NCBI GenBank assembly: GCA_016293005.1
Contig: JAEDFA010000038.1
Coordinates: 1-19,396 of the forward strand
DNA: 19,396 nt
Reading direction: 5' to 3'
From: Treponema sp.
Lineage (GTDB): Bacteria > Spirochaetota > Spirochaetia > Treponematales > Treponemataceae
Part shown: positions 14,580-19,396 of the stretch, piece by piece
Layout: each line of letters starts with the position of its first letter
Numbering within the stretch: the stretch's first letter is position 1
Made by a program: the position numbers and the translations under genes
The notes under the pieces: model-generated
Told to the model about the DNA's origin: nothing
Seen by the model: the letters and a program-made list of their open reading frames with translations, nothing else
Database searches by the model: none

Positions 14580-14608
14580 AGAATAGCATTTTTACAATAT
14601 TTTCTCAA
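14580..14608 (-). promoter_or_regulatory. ilvB promoter
   Basis: On the minus strand TTGAGA (14608 to 14603) and TATTCT (14585 to 14580) are 17 bp apart, about 36 bases before the ilvB start codon. Confidence 0.55.
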
Positions 14609-14639
14609 TCAAAAATATTTTTATCATAATTTAAAATTA

Positions 14640-14691
14640 AAAGGCTGCCTTACAAAACTAACATAAAAGTTTAAATTACAAGGCAGCCTTT
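14640..14691 (-). terminator. Terminator of the four-helix membrane protein gene
   Basis: AAAGGCTGCCTT (14640-14651) and AAGGCAGCCTTT (14680-14691) are perfect 12-bp arms around a 28-base loop that itself contains AAACT/AGTTT. On the minus strand it is followed by TTTTAATTTT, a modest T-tract. Confidence 0.75.
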
Positions 14692-14752
14692 CATAAAAAT
14701 CTATCTACGAAACTTCTAATTTTTTTTAGAAATAACTTTGAAAATAAAATTT

Positions 14753-15136
14753 TTAGTCGTTCAAATACCACATTCCGCCAAGGAATACAAGGTTTTTAGA
14801 AAGATTATAAGCAGCATTAAGGAAATCTTTGTTCCATGAACCGTTTAACAAGTCTGAAATAACGATAATGACTGCAAAAATAATTATAATAACCCAATTC
14901 AAGATTTTTGTAACTTTCCCAATTTTATCACCAACAAAAAGTTCTACGATAAGGAAAATTCCTGCAAGAAGTTCTACAACGCCGAAAATAATTTTAAGAA
15001 CATCAGCCTGTTTAGAAAGCCATTTTGCAGCTTCATCTCCGCCACCATTTAATGCCCAAATTCCACCAAGAGCAAGAAATAATCCCAATGCAATCTGAAG
15101 AATAAATCTTCCAATGTTAATAGATTTTTTAGCCAT
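14753..15136 (-). CDS. Small four-helix integral membrane protein, possibly DoxX-like
   Basis: A 127-residue hydrophobic protein with four predicted membrane helices: about residues 9-29, 47-68, 78-97 and 112-125. Between the first two is a Gly-rich, charged loop (NGGGDEAAKWLSKQ). Number and spacing of helices and the size resemble the DoxX/DUF-type small membrane families, but no diagnostic motif is visible, so the family is only a suggestion. There is no signal peptide separate from helix 1 and no cysteine. The start at 15136 has a strong GGAGG five bases upstream; an in-frame TTG at 15148 would overlap this site and was rejected. It has its own -10 box and terminator between rny and ilvB, so it appears monocistronic. 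Function unknown. Confidence 0.75.
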   Translation of the reverse strand: MAKKSINIGRFILQIALGLFLALGGIWALNGGGDEAAKWLSKQADVLKIIFGVVELLAGIFLIVELFVGDKIGKVTKILNWVIIIIFAVIIVISDLLNGSWNKDFLNAAYNLSKNLVFLGGMWYLND

Positions 15137-15155
15137 TTTAGCCTCCAATAAAAAT

Positions 15156-15161
15156 ATTATA
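15156..15161 (-). promoter_or_regulatory. -10 box of the four-helix membrane protein gene
   Basis: A perfect TATAAT on the minus strand, 19 bases before the start codon at 15136 and upstream of its GGAGG. The region that should hold a -35 is T-rich with no clear match. Confidence 0.5.
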
Positions 15162-15245
15162 AGGACACTTCAAAAACAAAAGTTTAGAGGTAACCATAAC
15201 TTGTTATTTTCAGTGCCTCAAATTTACAATTTTTAGAAAATTAAA

Positions 15246-15300
15246 AAGGCTGTAAAAGTTTCCTTAGATTTAGTTTCAAGGTTTCAACTCTTACAGCCTT
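15246..15300 (-). terminator. rny terminator
   Basis: AAGGCTGTAA (15246-15255) and TTACAGCCTT (15291-15300) pair perfectly over 10 bp, with AGTT/AACT extending inside after one mismatch. On the minus strand it starts just after the rny stop and is followed by TTTTTAATTTT. Confidence 0.8.
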
Positions 15301-15306
15301 CTAAAA

Positions 15307-16839
15307 CTATCGGGCATATTCTACGATTCTTGTTTCCCGAATCATTGTAATACGAATTCTTCCAGGATATTTTAAATCTGTTTCTATTTGCTTTGCAATG
15401 TTAGAAGCGAGTTCCTTAACTTCATAATCCGCAATTTTTTCGTTATTTACAAGAATTCGAAGTTCTCGACCAGCCTGAATTGCATAAGCCTTTTCTACAC
15501 CTTCAAAATTTTCTGCAATTGCTTCAAGATTTTCAAGGCGTTTTACATAATTGTCGACAGTTTCACGGCGCGCTCCAGGACGAGCTGCAGAAATAGCATC
15601 TGCAATCTGAACGATAATCGCTTCTGGAGTCGATGCTTCTACATCATTGTGGTGAGCAGCAATTGCATTTATAACTTTTGCATCTTCACCCATTTTTCTT
15701 GCTATTTCTGCACCAACTTCTGCATGGTTCTGATCACTATCGTTTTCAGCACCTTTTCCGATGTCGTGTAAAATAGCAGCGCGTTTTGCAAGTTCCCTGT
15801 CTGCACCTACTTCTGCAGCGAGAGTAGCAGCCACCAACGCAACTTCTTTTGAATGATTTAAAACATTCTGACCATAACTCGTTCTGAAATAAAGGCGACC
15901 CAAAGCACGAATTCCTTCTGTTGGTATATTGTGAATTCCGAGGTCAAAAAGTGCCTTTTCACCTTCTTCATAAATTTTATTCTGAACTTCACGCGTTACT
16001 TTCTGAACGATTTCTTCGATTCTTGCAGGATGAATACGACCGTCTGAAATAAGGCGTTCAAGCGACTCTTTTGCAATTTCTTTTCTGACAGGGTCAAAAC
16101 ACGAAATTACAACAGCTTCTGGAGTATCATCAATAATTATGTCAACGCCAGTTAAAGTTTCCAGTGCACGAATATTTCGACCTTCACGACCAATAATTCT
16201 GCCTTTCATTTCATCGCTTGGAAGTGAAACAGTCGTAACTGTAATATCACTTGTTGTTTCCGGAGCGATTCTTTGAATTGCAGAAATCAAAACTTCACGA
16301 GCTTTTTTTTCTGAAGTTAACTGCGCTTCCTGTTCGATTTTGTTAAGAAGAACCTGCGCATCGTGTTTAGCATCGTTTTCAAGGTTTTTGATAATTAAAT
16401 CTTTTGCTTCTTGAGCCGAAAGCCCTGAAATCCGTTCTAATTCTTTACGGTAAACTTCTTCCTGCGCAGAAAGAGCCGCTTCCCGTTTTTTTAGCGCAGC
16501 AGAAAGAGATTCAAATTCTTTTTCCTTTTTTTCACATTCCGCTGCTTTCTGGTCTACGATTTCTTCTTTTTTGTTTACTCTTGCCTCGTAACGCTGAACT
16601 TCAGCCCGGCGTTCCCGATTCTCCCGTTCCTGCTGATTTCGTTCACGAATGAGTTCATCTTTTGCGTTCAGCAAAATTTCTTTTCTCTGAGCTTCAGCTT
16701 CTCTTATAGCTTCCAGTTTTACACGTTCTGCTTTTTGTTCTGATGCAGATAATTGAAATCTGGCATATAGCCATCGAATAATCCATCCAAGAACGATTCC
16801 AACAATCGGGAGAGCGATGAACAATATTAAATTATTCAT
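15307..16839 (-). CDS. rny: Ribonuclease Y
   Basis: A 510-residue membrane-anchored endoribonuclease that initiates mRNA decay, of normal RNase Y length. Domains in order: an N-terminal transmembrane helix (about 4-25), a long charged coiled coil rich in Lys, Glu, Arg and Gln (about 32-185), a KH RNA-binding domain with GRIIGREGRNIRALE (213-227), and an HD metal-dependent phosphohydrolase domain with His358-Asp359 in AAILHDIGKG. The C-terminal domain ends in RIRITMIRETRIVEYAR, as in other RNase Y proteins. The start at 16839 lies nine bases after a run of five G; an in-frame GTG at 16848 overlaps that site and was rejected. It is driven by a perfect consensus promoter and has its own terminator, so it is monocistronic. 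Confidence 0.97.
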   Translation of the reverse strand: MNNLILFIALPIVGIVLGWIIRWLYARFQLSASEQKAERVKLEAIREAEAQRKEILLNAKDELIRERNQQERENRERRAEVQRYEARVNKKEEIVDQKAAECEKKEKEFESLSAALKKREAALSAQEEVYRKELERISGLSAQEAKDLIIKNLENDAKHDAQVLLNKIEQEAQLTSEKKAREVLISAIQRIAPETTSDITVTTVSLPSDEMKGRIIGREGRNIRALETLTGVDIIIDDTPEAVVISCFDPVRKEIAKESLERLISDGRIHPARIEEIVQKVTREVQNKIYEEGEKALFDLGIHNIPTEGIRALGRLYFRTSYGQNVLNHSKEVALVAATLAAEVGADRELAKRAAILHDIGKGAENDSDQNHAEVGAEIARKMGEDAKVINAIAAHHNDVEASTPEAIIVQIADAISAARPGARRETVDNYVKRLENLEAIAENFEGVEKAYAIQAGRELRILVNNEKIADYEVKELASNIAKQIETDLKYPGRIRITMIRETRIVEYAR

Positions 16840-16883
16840 TTTACACACCCCCTGTTATTTTATAATAGAATAGTTCATAATAC

Positions 16884-16912
16884 ATTATATATACAGATTT
16901 TTATTCTGTCAA
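16884..16912 (-). promoter_or_regulatory. rny promoter, perfect consensus
   Basis: On the minus strand TTGACA (16912 to 16907), a 17-bp spacer and TATAAT (16889 to 16884) match the sigma-70 consensus at every position. Transcription should start near 16877, giving a leader of about 38 nt. Confidence 0.9.
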
Positions 16913-16960
16913 TTTTTTTTCTATAAACTACTTTTAAAATTCAAAGGAAATTTAAAATAA

Positions 16961-17011
16961 AAAACTGCCAGACAACTTTCACTGTAAAGCAAAAATCATT
17001 CAGGCAGTTTT
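16961..17011 (-). terminator. serC-serA operon terminator
   Basis: AAAACTGCC (16961-16969) and GGCAGTTTT (17003-17011) pair perfectly around a 33-base loop with an inner CTTT/AAAG helix. On the minus strand it lies 24 bases after the serA stop and is followed by a T-rich tail. Confidence 0.75.
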
Positions 17012-17035
17012 ATAGAAGAAATTTAGAAATAACCT

Positions 17036-18214
17036 TTATTTTTCGATTGCCCTTACATGCGTTACTGTTCCACAGGCAGAAAGTTTTTCGATAATTTCCT
17101 GAGGAACTTTTCCATCAACATCAATAAGGTTATACGCAACATCACCACGCGCTTGATTTATCATTCCTGAAATATTTAATTTTGCTTCACCTAAAATTGA
17201 AGTAAATTTTGAAATTGTGTCAGGAATATTTTTGTGGCTAATGCAAAGTCGTGTTCCGTGAGGTGGGATTGGATTTTCGCTTACTGTTTTTGGGAAATTT
17301 ACAGAATTTACGATGTTTCCATTTTCGAGGAAATCTTTTAACTGTTCAACAGCCATAACTGCACAGTTGTCTTCGGCTTCTGGAGTTGATGCGCCAAGGT
17401 GAGGAAGACAAATAATTCCAGGAACATTTAAAAATTCTTCCGAAGCAAAATCCGTGATGTGACATGCAACTTTTCCAGATTTTACAGCTTCAAGCATATC
17501 AGCATTGTTTACAAGTCCGCCTCTTGCAAGATTTAAAATCCGAACGCCGTCTTTCATCTGTTTTAATGTTGAAGCGTTTATCATTCCTTTTGTATCGTCA
17601 GTCTGCGGAACATGAATCGTAATATAATCTGCATTTTTATAAATTCCTTCGAGAGTTTCAGAATTTATTACATTGTGATCAAGGCTCCATGCCGCTTTTA
17701 TTGAAAGGAACGGATCATAACCGATTACTTTCATTCCGAGTTTAATTGCAGTATTTGCAACCATTGCACCGATTGCTCCAAGACCGATTACACCTAAAGT
17801 TTTTCCTTTTAACTCAGGACCTACAAACTTACTTTTGCCTTTTTCTGCTAAATCTGCAATTTCATCACCCTTTCCACTCAAAGAATTTGCCCATGCAGCA
17901 GCAGAAATAACAGGTCGGCTTGCAAGCAAAAGCGAAAGAATTACAAGTTCTTTTACGGCATTTGCGTTTGCTCCAGGAGTATTAAAAACTACAACTCCTT
18001 TTTCTGTGAGTTCTGGAATCGGAATATTATTTGTTCCAGCACCTGCCCGTGCAACTGCCTTTACGCTTTCAGATAAAGTCATAGAATGCATATCTTGCGA
18101 ACGAACGAGAATTGCATCAGGATTGTTTATTTCTGAAGCAACTTCATAATTATCTCTGTCAAAATGATTTAAACCGATTGCTGCAATTTTATTTAAAGTC
18201 TGAATTTTTAACAT
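17036..18214 (-). CDS. serA: D-3-phosphoglycerate dehydrogenase (short, ACT-domain form)
   Basis: A 392-residue NAD-dependent enzyme oxidising 3-phosphoglycerate to 3-phosphohydroxypyruvate, the first step of serine synthesis. The substrate loop ARAGAGTNNIP (55-65), the nucleotide-binding GVIGLGAIGAMVA (141-153), and catalytic Arg231 (NLARGG), Glu259/260 (FASEEF) and His272 (CLPHLGAS) are visible. Residues from about 320 form an ACT domain (TRLCISHKNIPDTISKFTSI), the usual site of serine feedback control. The intervening ASB domain of the long form is absent. The start at 18214 has TGAGG six bases upstream; an in-frame TTG at 18226 falls within this site and was rejected. It follows serC by 12 bases, so the two are co-transcribed and their products act in consecutive steps. 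Confidence 0.96.
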   Translation of the reverse strand: MLKIQTLNKIAAIGLNHFDRDNYEVASEINNPDAILVRSQDMHSMTLSESVKAVARAGAGTNNIPIPELTEKGVVVFNTPGANANAVKELVILSLLLASRPVISAAAWANSLSGKGDEIADLAEKGKSKFVGPELKGKTLGVIGLGAIGAMVANTAIKLGMKVIGYDPFLSIKAAWSLDHNVINSETLEGIYKNADYITIHVPQTDDTKGMINASTLKQMKDGVRILNLARGGLVNNADMLEAVKSGKVACHITDFASEEFLNVPGIICLPHLGASTPEAEDNCAVMAVEQLKDFLENGNIVNSVNFPKTVSENPIPPHGTRLCISHKNIPDTISKFTSILGEAKLNISGMINQARGDVAYNLIDVDGKVPQEIIEKLSACGTVTHVRAIEK

Positions 18215-18226
18215 TTTAAACCTCAA

Positions 18227-19390
18227 TTATTTGTTTTCTTCTGCAAATTTTTTCATAAAATCAATCAATGCCTGAACGCCTTCAACCGGCATAGCATTGT
18301 AAATCGAAGCGCGCATTCCGCCAACAAGACGATGACCTTTTAAATTTACAAGACCTGCTTTTTCTGCTTCTTTTACAAATTTACTGTTGATTTCTTTTTC
18401 TTTGGCAAGGGCTTTGTTTTCTGCTTCAGTTCGTTCTGATTCTTCTTTTTTAGCGGCAAGAGAAGTTTCTGGAGTAGAATATTTTGTAAGGAACGGAACA
18501 TTCATCAAAGAACGGCTTCCTTTTTCTGCAGTTGCGTGATAAAAATCACTTGAATCAAGATAATCGTAAAGAAGATTTGCTTTTTCAAGATTAATTTTAT
18601 TGATTCCGCTTGCACCACCTTTAGATTCAAGCCAGTGAAGAACTTTGTCGAGAACATAAATTGTGTAGCAAGGCGGAGTATTGTACATTGAATCTGCATC
18701 TGCATGAGTTTTATAGGAAAGCATTGTAGGAGTTCCTTCACGAGGAGTTTCAGTAATCAAATCTTCTCGAATAATTACAAGTGTAACGCCAGCAGGAGCA
18801 AGATTTTTCTGTGCACCAGCGAACAAAAGTCCGAATTTTGAAACATCGAGTTCTTCGCTCAAAACACAAGAAGAAATATCTGCAACGAGAGGAATATTTC
18901 CTGTTTCTGGAATATATTCGTAGTGAGTTCCCATAATTGTATTGTTGAAACAGATATAAGCGTAATCGTAATCGCCTTCGATTTTTTCTACACGCGGAAT
19001 ATAAGAATAATTTTTATCTTTTGAAGACGCGATTACATCAACCTGAATTCCAAGTTTTTTTGCTTCAGCAGCCGCTTTTTTTGCCCAAACGCCGGTTTCA
19101 ATATAAGCCGCTTTCCCAGAATGAATTCCGAGATTTTCTGCAACCATTGCAAACTGAGTTGAACCGCCACCCTGAACAAAAAGAATTTTATAATTGTCAG
19201 GAACTTTCATCAATTTGCGTACCATTTTTTCTGCATCCTGAATAATCGGTTCAAAAGCTGAAGAACGATGACTCATCTCCATTACAGACTGACCTGTTCC
19301 ATTGCAATCAAGCATTTCTGCAGCGCATTCTTTTAAAACTTCTTCTGGTAAACAAGAAGGTCCTGCACTAAAATTCCAAACTCTAGACAT
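18227..19390 (-). CDS. serC: Phosphoserine aminotransferase
   Basis: A 387-residue PLP enzyme converting 3-phosphohydroxypyruvate and glutamate to phosphoserine; it can also act in pyridoxal phosphate synthesis. The N-terminus VWNFSAGPSCLPEEVL, VMEMSHRS (37-44), the phosphate-binding QGGGSTQF (73-80), the PLP lysine Lys195 in AGAQKNLAPAG, and the C-terminal GLVNLKGHRLVGGMRASIYN (346-365) are diagnostic. The usual length is about 360; the excess is a strongly charged insert at about residues 305-335 (Lys/Glu-rich, including AAKKEESERTEAENK) just before the C-terminal segment. The start codon is six bases from the window edge, so its ribosome binding site and promoter are only partly inside. 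It precedes serA in one operon. The phosphatase SerB is not in the window. Confidence 0.96.
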   Translation of the reverse strand: MSRVWNFSAGPSCLPEEVLKECAAEMLDCNGTGQSVMEMSHRSSAFEPIIQDAEKMVRKLMKVPDNYKILFVQGGGSTQFAMVAENLGIHSGKAAYIETGVWAKKAAAEAKKLGIQVDVIASSKDKNYSYIPRVEKIEGDYDYAYICFNNTIMGTHYEYIPETGNIPLVADISSCVLSEELDVSKFGLLFAGAQKNLAPAGVTLVIIREDLITETPREGTPTMLSYKTHADADSMYNTPPCYTIYVLDKVLHWLESKGGASGINKINLEKANLLYDYLDSSDFYHATAEKGSRSLMNVPFLTKYSTPETSLAAKKEESERTEAENKALAKEKEINSKFVKEAEKAGLVNLKGHRLVGGMRASIYNAMPVEGVQALIDFMKKFAEENK

Positions 19391-19396
19391 AACTAC

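Noticed and set aside
15388..15771. 127-codon open frame opposite rny
   Set aside because: It is rich in Cys, Phe and Asn, as expected from the reverse of the HD-domain coding region; no promoter or ribosome binding site.

Overview
The window looks like chromosome of a spirochaete of the Treponema type. This is an inference from several signs: an AT-rich sequence, long TTGACA/TATAAT promoters, a FemAB-like peptidoglycan bridge enzyme, and a dnaX-ybaB-recR block. It carries complete pyrimidine-precursor, glutamine, branched-chain and serine biosynthesis genes. That argues for a free-living, gut or rumen relative rather than the reduced syphilis spirochaete. I cannot name the species from the sequence alone.

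Layout. Positions 1-280 hold the start of an AAA-ATPase-like gene on the minus strand. Divergent from it, at 521-1177, is a small predicted outer-membrane beta-barrel protein. Its promoter has a run of eight G between the -35 and -10 boxes, the arrangement used for phase variation of surface proteins in T. pallidum. A FemAB-like gene follows (1257-2474), meeting tail to tail (20 bp overlap) a minus-strand operon of dnaX, ybaB, recR and a small membrane protein with zinc-ribbon-like cysteines (5687-2455). carA and carB (6047-10423, plus strand) and a type III glutamine synthetase (10690-12780, plus strand) come next. The rest is on the minus strand: ilvB, a four-helix membrane protein, rny (RNase Y), serA and serC, each unit closed by its own hairpin terminator.

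Regulation is the most interesting part. carA and glnA each have a near-consensus promoter followed by a leader of about 200 nt. Each leader contains strong terminator-like hairpins with T-tracts and then a further stem before the ribosome binding site, so both look like attenuated leaders. CarAB uses glutamine to make carbamoyl phosphate and GlnA makes glutamine, so the two units share a metabolite. A G/C-blocked palindromic element lies between carA and carB. The AAA-ATPase gene and dnaX have -10 boxes exactly six bases before the ATG and no Shine-Dalgarno, which predicts leaderless mRNAs.

Most coding genes here are ordinary housekeeping genes. The parts that deserve a second look are the poly-G promoter, the two attenuator-like leaders, the palindromic element, and the uncharacterised zinc-ribbon membrane protein in the recR operon. 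No tRNA, rRNA, CRISPR array, insertion sequence or phage gene was seen.
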